DNA of 64,000 nucleotides, taken from CAVPMN01 sp963706425. GTDB taxonomy: Bacteria > Actinomycetota > Acidimicrobiia > Acidimicrobiales > Acidimicrobilacustridaceae. The translations under genes and the position numbers were made by a program. Position 1 is the first letter of the stretch, and each line of letters starts with the position of its first letter. A model generated the notes under the pieces. That model ran no database searches. It saw nothing but the letters and a program-made list of their open reading frames with translations, and was not told where the DNA came from. The DNA lies in assembly GCA_963706425.1 (NCBI GenBank), contig CAVPMN010000020.1, forward strand, positions 1,612,001 through 1,676,000. Reading direction: 5' to 3'. Positions 51,491-61,429 of this stretch are shown here, piece after piece.

Positions 51491-51799
51491 CTATCCCCTG
51501 AGTACCCGGAGGTCGTCCGCCGTGGCGTCGGGACGACGTCGGGCGATCGCGACCACGATGCCGAGGCCCACCACGACCTCGGCGGCAGCAACCACCAGCA
51601 CGAAGAACACGACGACCTGACCGGCCGTGTCGTTCAGCATCCGTCCGAAGGTGACGAACGAGAGGTTGACCGCGTTGAGCATCAGCTCGACGCACATCAC
51701 CATCACGAGCGGGTTGCGGCGCACGAGCAGACCGAACGAGCCGATGGCGAAGATGACCGCGGAAAGGGCGAGGTAGGCGGTGTTGAGCTCGGAATCCAT
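51491..51799 (-). CDS. nuoK: NADH-quinone oxidoreductase subunit K (14-subunit operon)
   Basis: A 102-aa, three-helix subunit with both key glutamates (VMCVELMLNAVNLSFVTF and FVLVVAAAEVVVGLGIVV). The start MDSELNTAYLALSAVIFAIG at 51799 overlaps the nuoJ stop (TGATG). nuoL follows after 12 bp. A longer open frame upstream runs inside nuoJ and was rejected. Confidence 0.94.
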   Translation of the reverse strand: MDSELNTAYLALSAVIFAIGSFGLLVRRNPLVMVMCVELMLNAVNLSFVTFGRMLNDTAGQVVVFFVLVVAAAEVVVGLGIVVAIARRRPDATADDLRVLRG

Positions 51800-52404
51800 C
51801 AGTCGCCTCCCTCGTCGTCGGTGCGCACGAGCGTGTCGTCGGCCTCGGCCAGCGACTCGGGCTCGGGTAGGGGCTGCAGGTCGCGAGGGCGCCTCGACAT
51901 CACGACGGCGCCGACCACCGCGATGGTGAGCAGACCGGCGGTGGCCTCGAGCGGGAACACGTAGGTGGTGAAGAGCTGCTGGCCGATCTGGCGGATGTCG
52001 GTGACCTCGACCCCGTCGGCGAGGGGCTCGGTGACGCTGCGGGCACCGGTGACGATCTGGTCGCCGCCGATGATCACGATCGCCAGCACCACGCCCAGGA
52101 TGGCGGCCGCGGTGATGGCGGCGAGCACCCGCTGGCCGACGAGCGGCTCGACGTCGAGGTCTTCTTCCTGATCGACGCCGAGCAGCATGATCACGAACAG
52201 GATGAGCACGACGATGGCGCCCGTGTAGACGATGACCTGCACCGCCGCGAGCAGGTTGGCTCCCTGGTTGAGGAACAGCACTGCGATGGCGAACAGGGTG
52301 GCGACCAGGCTGAGCGCGCTGTGCACCGGGTTGCGCGAGAAGACGACGCCGAACGCACCGCTCACGGCGATGACGGCGCACACGACGAACACGGCGGTCT
52401 CCAT
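51799..52404 (-). CDS. nuoJ: NADH-quinone oxidoreductase subunit J (14-subunit operon)
   Basis: A 201-aa subunit with five membrane helices. The third helix reads LAAVQVIVYTGAIVVLILFV, matching the NuoJ signature. The ATG at 52404 (METAVFVVCAVIAVSGAFG) lies just after the corrected nuoI stop at 52406. The C-terminus has a polar tail (LPEPESLAEADDTLVRTDDE) that the other NuoJ lacks. The order nuoI-nuoJ-nuoK is standard. Confidence 0.93.
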   Translation of the reverse strand: METAVFVVCAVIAVSGAFGVVFSRNPVHSALSLVATLFAIAVLFLNQGANLLAAVQVIVYTGAIVVLILFVIMLLGVDQEEDLDVEPLVGQRVLAAITAAAILGVVLAIVIIGGDQIVTGARSVTEPLADGVEVTDIRQIGQQLFTTYVFPLEATAGLLTIAVVGAVVMSRRPRDLQPLPEPESLAEADDTLVRTDDEGGD

Positions 52405-52405
52405 G

Positions 52406-53048
52406 TCAGTGGCCCCCGTGGCCGTGATCGTCGTCGGTGCTCGGCTCGTCGGCAGTGCGCCTCGACCGCGGTCTGGCCTTGTTCGGGGGCGCGCACGCCG
52501 TAGCCCAGCTCGCCCGACCACGAGACGCGTCCTTCGAATGACGCGTCACCGGACGGTGAGGTGGCCCGCATCCAGGCCGAGGTGTGCTCGTCCTCGCCCT
52601 CGCGCCAGTCCTCCCAGGGGAGCTGCTGGGGTCGGCCGTCGTCGGCCACCACCAGCTCGTCTTTCGTGTAGATCGCGTCGCTGCGGTTGGTGAAGGAGAA
52701 CTCGAACAGCTTGGTCTCGGTGATGGCCTCGGTCGGGCAGGCCTCGACGCACAGATCGCAGTGGATGCAGCGGAGGTAGTTGATCTCGTAGACGTAGCCG
52801 TATCGCTCACCGGGTGAGACCGGATCGTCGGGTGAGTTGTCGGCGCCGCGCACGTAGATGCATCGGGCCGGACACACACCGGCGCACAGCTCGCACCCGA
52901 TGCACTTCTCCATGCCGTCCTCGTAGCGGTTGAGGACGTGGCGACCGTGGAGACGGAGCGGCTTGGGGGCCTTCTCCTCCGGGTACTGGGTGGTGACCCG
53001 CTTGCCGATCTGGCGCACGGTCACGAGGAAGCCGTCGAGGTAGCCCAT
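52406..53048 (-). CDS. nuoI: NADH-quinone oxidoreductase subunit I (14-subunit operon), probable one-base insertion near the end
   Basis: Ferredoxin-like subunit with two [4Fe-4S] sites: Cys 49, 52, 55 and 59 (CIGCELCAGVCP) and 94, 97, 100 and 104 (CIHCDLCVEACP). About 213 aa. Near 52460 the frame as read would run on into nuoJ. Dropping one base gives a His/Asp tail (ADEPSTDDDHGHGGH) that stops at 52406, one base before the nuoJ ATG, which I prefer. If the shift is not real, the protein ends at 52362 and overlaps nuoJ. The start overlaps the nuoH stop (TGATG). Confidence 0.88.
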
Positions 53049-54269
53049 CAGTCGATGCTCCCCACAGGCTCGTCGGCCTCGGCGCGTTGGCGCGCCGTGG
53101 TGATGGCCCGTTTCAACAGGGCGGCACCGAGCAGCAGACCGGCCACGCTGACGAGCGCGACCACCACCAGGTTCCAGTCCTGGTCGCGGCCGACATCGAG
53201 CGCGGCCAACAGCAGGAACCAGCCGAGGGCGAGCGGGATCAGCAGCTTCCACCCGAGGTCCATGAGCTGGTCGTAGCGGACGCGGGGAAGAGTGGCCCGG
53301 AACCAGACGAACGATGAAGAGGAACACCATCAGCTTGGCGAAGAACCAGATGCAGCCCCAGAGCCAGCCAGGCCCGAAGGGCGCCGGTCCGGCGGGCCCG
53401 CCCAGGAACAGGGTGACGATGATCGCCGACATGGTGACGGTGTTCATGAACTCGGCGAGGAAGAAGAGGGCGAAGCGAATGGAGCTGTACTCGGTGTTGA
53501 ACCCGCCGACCAGCTCCTGTTCGGCCTCGACCAGGTCGAAGGGTGGGCGGTTGAGCTCAGCCGTGGCGGCGATGAGGAAGATGATGAACGGCACCAGGCC
53601 CGTGAGCAGCAGGTTCCAGTTGGGGATGAGGTCGCCCGGGCCGGCACCCGCCTGGAAGTTGACGATGCCGTTGGTGCTGAGCGTGCCGCTCTTGAGCACG
53701 ACCGCGGCGACGGTGAGGCCGAGGGCGGCTTCGTAGGACACCATCTGGGCCGACGCCCGCACCGCGCCGAGCAGGGGGTACTTCGAGCCCGACGACCAGC
53801 CGGCGAGCATGATGCCGTAGACCGCCACCGACGACATCGCCAACGCGAACAGGATGCCGATCGGCGGGTCGGCCACCTGGAGGTAGGTCTCGTACCCGAA
53901 GATCTCGACGACGCCGTCGTTGCCGTTGTTGAAGTCGCCGCCTACCGGGATGATGGCGAACAACAAGAAGGCGGGCACGAACGAGAGGAACGGGGCGAGG
54001 ATGAACACCCTGCGCTCGGCCTTCTCGGGCATGAGGTCTTCCTTGAAGAAGAGCTTGATGCCGTCGGCGAGCGTCTGGAGGATGCCGAAGGGACCGGCCA
54101 GCGCCGGGCCGATGCGGTTCTGCATGTCGCCCACGAGCTTGCGCTCGAACCACACCATCAACATGGTGGCGACGAGCAGGAAGGCGAAGACCACCACGAC
54201 CTTGAGCAGCACGATGCCCACGACCGCCAGGTCGACGTTGCCCTCGAGAAGGGGATCGAGCGCGAACAT
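53048..54269 (-). CDS. nuoH: NADH-quinone oxidoreductase subunit H (14-subunit operon), one-base insertion
   Basis: A 406-aa (corrected) quinone-chamber subunit. The first 310 or so residues (MVWFERKLVGDMQNRIGP, GILQTLADGIKLFFKEDLMP, AELNRPPFDLVEAEQELVGG) are in one frame. Near 53312 an extra base follows MVFLFI. The next frame continues FVWFRATLPRVRYDQLMDLG and the last two helices to DEPVGSID. The start is ATG 54269 overlapping the nuoG stop (TGATG), or GTG 54272. The C-terminal extension of about 60 aa beyond the usual end has an extra membrane helix. Confidence 0.92.
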
Positions 54270-56947
54270 CACGGCGCCTCCCTCTCGATGCGTACTTCAG
54301 TGACCGGCTCGCTGGCGTCGATGAGCTCGGACAACCCCACCCCCGGCTGGTTGAACACAGCAGCCGCCGTTCCGCGCGGCACGGCGGCGTCGACCCGGAT
54401 CTCGAGACTCAGACTGCCACGCGACGAGGTGACCCGGACCTGGCTGCCCTCCTCGATGCCGAGCTTGCCGAAGTCGTGGGGGTTCACGCGCAGCACGGTG
54501 CCGGGCGCGAGGCGGGCCAACGAGCGGGCGTGCTGCACGAGCACGCCGTCGTCGTAGAGCTTGCGGGTGGCCGCCAGCCGCAGCGAGTAGCTGTCGATCG
54601 CCGGGAGGTCGCCGGCGGGGGGTCGGGCGAACACGAGGAGCTCGGGTGGCGCAAGGATGTCGGCGCGGATGGCATCGGCTTCGTCGCCTGCGTCCTCGCC
54701 GATTTCGGCCTCGGCCTCGGCCACCGGAGCGGCCTCTGCCTCCGTCTCCGACTCGGCCTCTGGCGTGGCTCGGCCCGGGAGCGGCACGACCACGCCGTCA
54801 CCGCCGGCGTCGCCATCGAGATCGGCCGCCAGCCCGCGATAGGCAGGGGCGAGGCGCTCGATCTCCGCCCGGATGCCCTCCGCGGATTCGAGGTCGAAGT
54901 CGGCTCCGAGGCGCCGAGCGATGTCGGCGGCGATGACCCAGTCGGCCTGTGCGGTGCCCGGAGCCGTCACCCGGCGGTGCACGGTGGTGACCCGACCCTC
55001 GATGTTGGTGGTGGTGCCGTCGACCTCGGCGAACCCGGCGGCGGGCAGCACCACATCGGCCTGGCGCGACGACTCGGTGAGGAACTGATCGACGGCGACG
55101 ACGGTGCGCGCCCCGGCGAGGGCCCGGGTGGCGAGGTCGCGATCGGGGAAGTCGGAGAGCGGATCGGCTCCGAGCAGGACGAGGGTGTCGATCCGACCGT
55201 CGGCTGCGGCCTGCAGGATGCCGGCGGCGTCGAGGCCGCCGGCGGCGGGCACCGTGGGCCAGTTCGCGGCGTACCACTCGCGCCCGGCGTCGAGCGACAC
55301 CCGACCGGGCAGCACACCTGGTGCAAGGCCCATGTCGAGCGCACCGTGCACGTTGGCCCGTCGCAACGCCGAGAGGAACCGCACGTCGGCCAGGCCGTCG
55401 AGCAGTTCGGCCGCGGCCGCGACGACACCCGCACCCGACTCGGCCACGTTCGCCCGGCCCAACACCACCGTGATCGGACCGTCGGCCGCCTCGATGAGCG
55501 CTCGGCCCTGGGCCAGCAGCGACGCAGGCACGCCCCCGACCTCTCGATCGGCTCCGAGCGCGCCGACCAGCACCTTGGCCACCTCACCCTGCTCGGCGGG
55601 CCGGGTGGGCAACGACACGGCGGCCAACTCGCTGAGACCTGAATCGTGCGGGCCGACCTCGACGATCGTCACGCCGTCTTCGAGCACCGCGTGACGGAGC
55701 CGCAGGTAGAGAACCGGCAGCTCCTCCTTCAGATCGGGAGCCAGCAGGATGACGGTGCCGCCCGGCCGGCAGGCGTCGTCGATGGTGGCGCGGGGCACGC
55801 CGAGGACCAGCTCGGCGGGGAGGCCGTCGCCGAGTTGGGCGTCGACGTGGTCGGTGCCGATCACGCCCTTGGCCAGCTTGCTCCAGGCGTAGGCACTCTC
55901 GTTGGTGAGGCGGGCTCCACCGAGCACCGCCACTCCCCCGGGCCCGTTCGTGGCCAGCCCGGCCTGGATCGCGTCGGCAACGCGGGCGAGCGCGTCGGTC
56001 CAGCGACTCGACGCGAGCTCACCGCGTGCGGACGAGGGCGACGAGGCCGCCCGCACGAGCGGGTCGCGAAGACGGTCGTCGTGGTTGAGCGCCTCGAACC
56101 CGAAACGACCCTTGTCGCACAGCCAACCCCAGTTGACCGGATCGACATCGACGCCGACGTAGCGGAGGACCTCGTTGCGCGACGACTGCACCGCGATGCG
56201 ACAGCCCATCGCACACTGCTGGCAGGTCGACTCGGTCTCGTCGAGATCCCAGGGACGGGCACGGAACCGATAGTCGGACGCGGTGAGTGCGCCGACCGGG
56301 CAGATCTGCACCGTGTTGCCGCTGAAGTAGGACGCGAACGGATGATCCGGGAAGGTGTTGACCTCGGTGCTGCTGCCGCGGTGCAGGAAGTGGATGAGCG
56401 GGTCGCCCGCCACGTCCTTGGCGAACCGCGTGCAGCGGTCGCAGAGGATGCAACGCTCGCGATCGAGCAAGACGAGGTCGCTGACCGGGATCGGCTTCTC
56501 GAAGTGGCGCTTCTCCTCGACGAACCGGCTCTCGCCCGGCCCGTAGGCCATCGTCTGGTCCTGGAGCGGGCACTCGCCGCCCTTGTCGCACACGGGGCAG
56601 TCGAGGGGGTGGTTGATGAGAAGGAACTCGAGCACGCCGTCCTGGGCCTTCTTGGTGACCTCGGACTCGGTGTCGACCACCATGCCGGGTGTGCACTCGA
56701 GCATGCACGTGGGCTGCAGGGCGGGGCCGCGGCCGGTGTCGACCTCGACGATGCACATGCGGCACATGCCCACCGGCTTCATGCGCGGGTGGTAGCAGAA
56801 CCGCGGGATGTAGACGCCGTTGCGTTCGGCCGCGTCGATGATCAGCTCGCCCTCACGGGCCACGATCTCGCGGCCGTTGAGCGTGACGGGTACGCCCGTC
56901 GGCGCGTCGTCGGCCTCGGCGGGGGCGTCCGCGCTGGTGTCAGTCAC
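54269..56947 (-). CDS. nuoG: NADH-quinone oxidoreductase subunit G (14-subunit operon)
   Basis: The 75-kDa-type iron-sulfur subunit, about 892 aa. It has the [2Fe-2S] ligands (FCYHPRMKPVGMCRMCIVEV), the CPVCDKGGECPLQDQ motif, RCILCDRCTRFAKD, and CQQCAMGC followed by a distant Cys (WLCDKG), which fits an N7 cluster. A molybdopterin-type fold follows with degenerate cofactor sites. An acidic insert (EAESETEAEAAPVAEAEAEI) interrupts the C-terminal part, before the final beta domain. The start is GTG 56947 or 56950, overlapping nuoF by 6-9 nt. Confidence 0.94.
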   Translation of the reverse strand: MTDTSADAPAEADDAPTGVPVTLNGREIVAREGELIIDAAERNGVYIPRFCYHPRMKPVGMCRMCIVEVDTGRGPALQPTCMLECTPGMVVDTESEVTKKAQDGVLEFLLINHPLDCPVCDKGGECPLQDQTMAYGPGESRFVEEKRHFEKPIPVSDLVLLDRERCILCDRCTRFAKDVAGDPLIHFLHRGSSTEVNTFPDHPFASYFSGNTVQICPVGALTASDYRFRARPWDLDETESTCQQCAMGCRIAVQSSRNEVLRYVGVDVDPVNWGWLCDKGRFGFEALNHDDRLRDPLVRAASSPSSARGELASSRWTDALARVADAIQAGLATNGPGGVAVLGGARLTNESAYAWSKLAKGVIGTDHVDAQLGDGLPAELVLGVPRATIDDACRPGGTVILLAPDLKEELPVLYLRLRHAVLEDGVTIVEVGPHDSGLSELAAVSLPTRPAEQGEVAKVLVGALGADREVGGVPASLLAQGRALIEAADGPITVVLGRANVAESGAGVVAAAAELLDGLADVRFLSALRRANVHGALDMGLAPGVLPGRVSLDAGREWYAANWPTVPAAGGLDAAGILQAAADGRIDTLVLLGADPLSDFPDRDLATRALAGARTVVAVDQFLTESSRQADVVLPAAGFAEVDGTTTNIEGRVTTVHRRVTAPGTAQADWVIAADIARRLGADFDLESAEGIRAEIERLAPAYRGLAADLDGDAGGDGVVVPLPGRATPEAESETEAEAAPVAEAEAEIGEDAGDEADAIRADILAPPELLVFARPPAGDLPAIDSYSLRLAATRKLYDDGVLVQHARSLARLAPGTVLRVNPHDFGKLGIEEGSQVRVTSSRGSLSLEIRVDAAVPRGTAAAVFNQPGVGLSELIDASEPVTEVRIEREAP

Positions 56948-58310
56948 CACGCCTCCCGAACCCGACGGGAACCTCTCCCGACGCGAGCGCTGCCGGCTTC
57001 GCCGCAGTGCGACCCTTGGGGTTGCGGGCGATGTGGGCGTCGAACTCGTGCGGGAACTTCCTGATGGCCGACGCGATGGGCGACACCGCCGAGGGCCCGA
57101 GGGGGCAGATCGTCGTCTGCTTCGGCGGCCAGGCGATGCCGGGGCTGATGTTGTCGGAGACGTCCATCAGCAGGGCCAGGTCGCTGGGTCGCCCGTAGCC
57201 GTCGAGGATGCGCTTGAGGATGCGCTCGAGCCAGCTGGTGCCCTCGCGGCAGGGGGTGCACTTGCCGCAGGACTCGTTGGCGAAGAAGCGCACGACACGA
57301 TGGCAGGCCCGCACGATGTCGGTGGTCTCGTCCATCACGACGACCGCGCCCGAGCCGAGCATGGAACCGGCCCGATCGACGGTGCCCTTCTCGAGAGGGA
57401 GGTCGAGGTGCTCCTCGAAGAACCACGGAGCCGACGCGCCGCCCGGGATGAACGTCTTCAGCGAGTGGCCGTCACGGATGCCGCCGGCGTAGACGGGGGC
57501 GTAGATGAGGTCGCGGAAGGTGGTGACGCCGTACTCGACCTCGAAGACCCCGGGGTTGTTGACATGGCCCGACACCGCGAACATCCGCGTGCCCTTCGAG
57601 GCCTCGGCACCGAGCGCGGTGAACGCCTCGGCTCCGTTGGTGACGATCCACGGCACGTTGGACAGCGTCTCGACGTTGTTGACGATGGTGGGCTGCAGGT
57701 AGAGGCCCTTGGCCGCGGGGAAGTACGGCGGCTTGAGTCGGGGCATGCCCCGGTTGCCTTCGAGGCTCTCGATGAGCGCCGTCTCCTCGCCCACGATGTA
57801 GGCGCCGGCGCCCCAGTGCAGGACGATGTCGACCGAGAAGTCGGTGCCGAGGATGCGCTTGCCGACATAGCCGGCGGCGTAGGCCTCGTTGAGCGCGGCG
57901 GCGATGCGCTCCTGTGCGAGAGCCATCTCGCCCCGCACGTAGAGGAACGCCTGCGCGCAGCCCACCGCGTAGCAGGCGATGAGCACCCCTTCGATGAGCT
58001 GATGGGGATCGCGCTCCATCAGCATGCGGTCCTTGTAGGTGCCGGGCTCGCTCTCGTCGCCGTTGACCACGAGGTAGCGGGGCCAGACCCCAGGAGGGCA
58101 GAACCCCCACTTGACGCCCGCCGGGAAGCCGGCGCCGCCTCGCCCGAGCAGGCTGGCGGTCTTCACCTCTTCGACCACCGCTTCGGGCGTCGTGGCCAGC
58201 GCCTTGCGCAGCGCCTGGTAGCCGCCCGTGGCCTCGTAGCGCTCGAGCGTGTGCGAGTCGTCGAACCCGAACCGTCGGGTGATGATCTTCGGGGCGTCGG
58301 TGACGGTCAT
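56940..58310 (-). CDS. nuoF: NADH-quinone oxidoreductase subunit F (14-subunit operon)
   Basis: The 51-kDa-type subunit, 456 aa, binds NADH and FMN and carries cluster N3. The NADH/FMN motifs are LLGRGGAGFPAGVKWGF and VVNGDESEPGTYKDR; the N3 cysteines are in ESCGKCTPCREGT and QTTICPLGPSAVSP. It starts with ATG 58310 overlapping the nuoE stop (ATGA). This is the only NuoF in the window, so the 11-subunit complex has no NADH-oxidising subunit of its own here. Confidence 0.95.
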   Translation of the reverse strand: MTVTDAPKIITRRFGFDDSHTLERYEATGGYQALRKALATTPEAVVEEVKTASLLGRGGAGFPAGVKWGFCPPGVWPRYLVVNGDESEPGTYKDRMLMERDPHQLIEGVLIACYAVGCAQAFLYVRGEMALAQERIAAALNEAYAAGYVGKRILGTDFSVDIVLHWGAGAYIVGEETALIESLEGNRGMPRLKPPYFPAAKGLYLQPTIVNNVETLSNVPWIVTNGAEAFTALGAEASKGTRMFAVSGHVNNPGVFEVEYGVTTFRDLIYAPVYAGGIRDGHSLKTFIPGGASAPWFFEEHLDLPLEKGTVDRAGSMLGSGAVVVMDETTDIVRACHRVVRFFANESCGKCTPCREGTSWLERILKRILDGYGRPSDLALLMDVSDNISPGIAWPPKQTTICPLGPSAVSPIASAIRKFPHEFDAHIARNPKGRTAAKPAALASGEVPVGFGRRGD

Positions 58311-58933
58311 GAGGCCGCTCCCCCGTCGGCGTCGGCCGTTCGGCCCATCCACACCGGCTCGGCCAGCACGTCGGGATCGGCGGCACCTGCAGCGCGGTCG
58401 GAGGGGATGTCCTGGCGGGTGCGCGCCAGCACGCCGTGGCGAGGCACGTCGGTGGCGTTGCCGGCGCGCAGATCGTCGAGGAACTCGTCGAGCGACTCGG
58501 CGGTGAGCCGGTAGCGGTAGCGGTAGTTGGCCTGCAGGCACGGAGCCTCGGTGCACGCCGCGATGCAGGTGACGCCCTCGATGGTGATGGCGCCGTCGGC
58601 GGTGGTCTGGCCGGAGCGGACCCCGAGCGTGCTCTCGGCGTGGTGCAGGAGCTGGTCGGCACCGAGCAGCATGCACGAGATGTCGGTGCAGATGTTGACG
58701 ACGTAGGTGCCCACCGGCTCGAGCTTGAGCATCTCGTAGAAGCTGGCGGTGCCCAGGACCTCGGCGGCCGTGCACCCGACGAGGTCGGCGATGTGCTCCA
58801 TGGCTTCGTCGGTGACGTAGCCGTCCTGCTCCTGTGCGAGGTGCAGCAGCGGGATCAGCGCCGACTTGGGCCGCGGGTAGCGACCGATGATCTGGCGGGC
58901 CAACAGCTCGTTGTCGGCCGTGAGGCGCGCCAT
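58307..58933 (-). CDS. nuoE: NADH-quinone oxidoreductase subunit E (14-subunit operon)
   Basis: The 24-kDa-type subunit, 208 aa, with cluster N1a. The thioredoxin-like ferredoxin fold shows CTDISCML and GVTCIAACTEAPCLQ, giving the four [2Fe-2S] cysteines. The helical N-terminal part reads RYPRPKSALIPLLHLAQEQD. The ATG overlaps the nuoD stop (TGATG). It has about 30 extra C-terminal residues (SDRAAGAADPDVLAEPVW) relative to typical NuoE. Confidence 0.94.
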   Translation of the reverse strand: MARLTADNELLARQIIGRYPRPKSALIPLLHLAQEQDGYVTDEAMEHIADLVGCTAAEVLGTASFYEMLKLEPVGTYVVNICTDISCMLLGADQLLHHAESTLGVRSGQTTADGAITIEGVTCIAACTEAPCLQANYRYRYRLTAESLDEFLDDLRAGNATDVPRHGVLARTRQDIPSDRAAGAADPDVLAEPVWMGRTADADGGAAS

Positions 58934-60282
58934 CAGCGGTCGACCTCGCCCATGATCGGATCGACCGACGAGATGATGGCCACCGCGTCGGCGACGAGGC
59001 CGCCGTGCATCATGTGCGGGAGGGTCTGGACGTTCACGAAGCTCGGCCCGCGGATGTGCATCCGGTAGGGCTGTGCGCTGCCATCGCTGACGATGTAGCA
59101 CCCCAGCTCACCCCGGGGCGATTCGACCGCGACGTAGGCCTCGCCCTCGGGCACCTTGAAGCCCTCGGTGAAGATCTTGAAGTGGTGGATGAGCGCCTCC
59201 ATCGACTCGTCGATGCGGGCTCGGGGCGGCGGCGTGACCTTCTTGTCCTGGATGCGGTAGTCGCCGTCGGGCATGTGGTCGAGGATCTGGTGCACGAGCC
59301 GGATCGACTCGCGGATCTCGTTGAGGCGGATGGCGTAGCGATCGAAGCAGTCGCCGTAGGTGCCGACGACCACGTCGAAGTCGACCTGGTCGTAGGCCAG
59401 ATAGGGCATGTCGCGCCGAAGATCCCAGGCGTAGCCGGTGGACCGGAGGATGGGCCCGGTGACGCCGAGGGCGATGCACTCCTCGGCGGTGATGACGCCG
59501 ACGCCCTGCAGGCGCTCGCGCCAGATGGGCTGGCCGGTCATCAAGATGTCGTACTCGTCGAGCCGCGGCGGGATCATCTCGAGCAGCCGCAGGACATCGT
59601 CGCGCCAGCCGTCGGGGAGGTCGGCCGCCACGCCACCGGGCCGGATGTAGTTGTGGTTCATGCGCAGACCGGTGACGGCCTGGAAGAACCGCAGCACCTC
59701 TTCGCGCTCGCGCCAGCCGTAGAGCATCATCGAGACGGCACCGAGGTCCATGCCGTTGGTGGCCATGAACAGCAGATGCGACGAGATGCGGTTCATCTCG
59801 GTCATCAGCATGCGGATCCACACGGCCCGAGGTGGAACCTCGATGTCGAGCAGCTTCTCGACGCAGAGAGAGAACGCCAGCTCGTTGAAGAGCGGCGCGG
59901 CATAGTCCATGCGGGTGACGTTGGTCGGTCCCTGCAGGTAGGTGAGCTCCTCGCCGGTCCACTCCATGCCGGTGTGCAGGTAGCCGATCACCGGCTTGCA
60001 GCGCAGCACCGTCTCGCCCTGCAGCTCGAGCATGAGGCGCAGCACACCGTGGGTGCTCGGGTGCTGCGGACCCATGTTGATGATCATGGTCTCGTCTTCG
60101 GGGGCCGAGTCGGCCTCGGCCGCGATGGCTTCGGCATCGGCTTCGGACAGACGCAGCACCGCGCCGAGCTCGCGGAGCCGCTCGGTGGCGTCGACCAGAT
60201 CGCGACTGGTGAGCTCCTGGCTGCCCTCGGAGGTGAGGTCGACGTTGGCGTCGGTGAACGAGCGGTCGGTCGGCGCGCTCAT
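58933..60282 (-). CDS. nuoD: NADH-quinone oxidoreductase subunit D (14-subunit operon)
   Basis: The 49-kDa-type subunit, 449 aa. Quinone-site His is in GPQHPSTHGVLRLM and the head-group tyrosine is kept (TRMDYAAPLFNE, Y127). The position equivalent to the NDUFAF7-methylated Arg is Thr104 (GYLHTGMEW), the reverse of the other NuoD. About 60 charged N-terminal residues (around 1-64) precede the conserved part. ATG 60282 lies 19 bp after the nuoC stop, the only sizeable gap in this part of the operon. Confidence 0.95.
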   Translation of the reverse strand: MSAPTDRSFTDANVDLTSEGSQELTSRDLVDATERLRELGAVLRLSEADAEAIAAEADSAPEDETMIINMGPQHPSTHGVLRLMLELQGETVLRCKPVIGYLHTGMEWTGEELTYLQGPTNVTRMDYAAPLFNELAFSLCVEKLLDIEVPPRAVWIRMLMTEMNRISSHLLFMATNGMDLGAVSMMLYGWREREEVLRFFQAVTGLRMNHNYIRPGGVAADLPDGWRDDVLRLLEMIPPRLDEYDILMTGQPIWRERLQGVGVITAEECIALGVTGPILRSTGYAWDLRRDMPYLAYDQVDFDVVVGTYGDCFDRYAIRLNEIRESIRLVHQILDHMPDGDYRIQDKKVTPPPRARIDESMEALIHHFKIFTEGFKVPEGEAYVAVESPRGELGCYIVSDGSAQPYRMHIRGPSFVNVQTLPHMMHGGLVADAVAIISSVDPIMGEVDR

Positions 60283-60301
60283 GGGGTGCCCGTGGTGGTG
60301 G

Positions 60302-60835
60302 TCATCGGCCGGTCGGCGCAGCCTTGAACTGCACGGGGATGCGGCCGGAGTTGTAGTCCTTGCGCAGCGGATGGCCGGTCCAGTCCTCGGGCATGAGGAT
60401 GCGGGTGAGATCGGGATGGCCGTCGAACGCGATGCCGAACATGTCGAAGACCTCGCGCTCGAGGGCTTCGGTGCCGGGATAGAGGTCCCACAGGGTGGCG
60501 AGCACCGGATCGGCCTCGGGCACCTGGACGCGCAGGCGGATGCGAGTGCGGGTGCGCAGGTTGACCAGGTTCACCACGACCTCGAAGCGCTCGGCGTCGA
60601 TCCCGTCGGGAAGCGGGCGGCCCGGATGGGTCAGGAAGTCGACCGCGGTGAGATCGGCACAGAGCAGGTAGCCCTCGTCGTGCAGCGCCTTGACGAGGGC
60701 GTGGTAGCCGGCCCGATCGGGGTGCACCACCGTCTCGCCACGAACGACCGTGGCGGGTGATCCGTGCACCATGAGCGGCTCGTGCACGGTTTCACTTGCC
60801 GGATCGGGTGGGTCGGGCTCGGTGGCGTCGGTCAT
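60302..60835 (-). CDS. nuoC: NADH-quinone oxidoreductase subunit C (14-subunit operon)
   Basis: The 30-kDa-type subunit, 177 aa. EREVFDMFGIAFDGHPDLTR and PEDWTGHPLRKDY are the family signature. The N-terminus is short (MTDATEPDPPDPASETVHEP). It begins 3 bp after the nuoB stop. It is shorter than the other NuoC (244 aa) and lacks that protein's repeat-bearing N-terminus. Start and end are unambiguous. Confidence 0.94.
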   Translation of the reverse strand: MTDATEPDPPDPASETVHEPLMVHGSPATVVRGETVVHPDRAGYHALVKALHDEGYLLCADLTAVDFLTHPGRPLPDGIDAERFEVVVNLVNLRTRTRIRLRVQVPEADPVLATLWDLYPGTEALEREVFDMFGIAFDGHPDLTRILMPEDWTGHPLRKDYNSGRIPVQFKAAPTGR

Positions 60836-60838
60836 GGG

Positions 60839-61429
60839 TCAGGGCTTTCCGAGGACGACGTGCGTATCGGTCTGGCCGTCGTGCTGGTCGACGGCCAGGG
60901 GCCCGGCGCCCGTGTTGCGCCGGTGGGTGATCTCGCCGGTGAGGATCTTCTCGTGCAGGGTGAGGATGGCGTGCATGAGCGTCTCGGGCCCGGGCGGGCA
61001 TCCGGGTGCGTAGATGTCGACCGGCACGACCTGGTCGACGCCCTGCACGATGGCGTAGTTGTTGAACATCCCGCCGCTCGATGCGCACACGCCCATCGAG
61101 ATGACCCACTTGGGCTCCATCATCTGGTCGTAGATCTGCCGCAGGACGGGCGCCATCTTCTGGGAGACACGACCGGCCACGATCATGAGATCGGCCTGCC
61201 GGGGTGAGGCGCGGAAGACCTCCATGCCATAGCGGGCCAGGTCGTAGTGCGGGCCGCCGGTGGCCATCATCTCGATGGCACAGCACGCCAGGCCGAAGGT
61301 GGCGGGGAACACGCTGCGAGCGCGAGCCCACTTCACCAGGCCTTCGACGGTGCCGGTGACGAAGTTGTGGTCGAGACCGGCCAGGCCGTCGTCGCGGAAC
61401 GTCGGTCGCTCGAGGTCGGACTCGGCCAT
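60839..61429 (-). CDS. nuoB: NADH-quinone oxidoreductase subunit B (14-subunit operon)
   Basis: A 196-aa subunit with cluster N2 ligands in TFGLACCAIEMMATGGP, SMGVCASSGGMFNN and YAPGCPPGPETL. It starts at ATG 61429 (MAESDLERPTFRDDGLAG), overlapping the nuoA stop (TGATG). The C-terminus has a polar tail (NTGAGPLAVDQHDGQTD). It resembles other actinobacterial 14-subunit NuoB proteins, unlike the one at 45117. Confidence 0.95.
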   Translation of the reverse strand: MAESDLERPTFRDDGLAGLDHNFVTGTVEGLVKWARARSVFPATFGLACCAIEMMATGGPHYDLARYGMEVFRASPRQADLMIVAGRVSQKMAPVLRQIYDQMMEPKWVISMGVCASSGGMFNNYAIVQGVDQVVPVDIYAPGCPPGPETLMHAILTLHEKILTGEITHRRNTGAGPLAVDQHDGQTDTHVVLGKP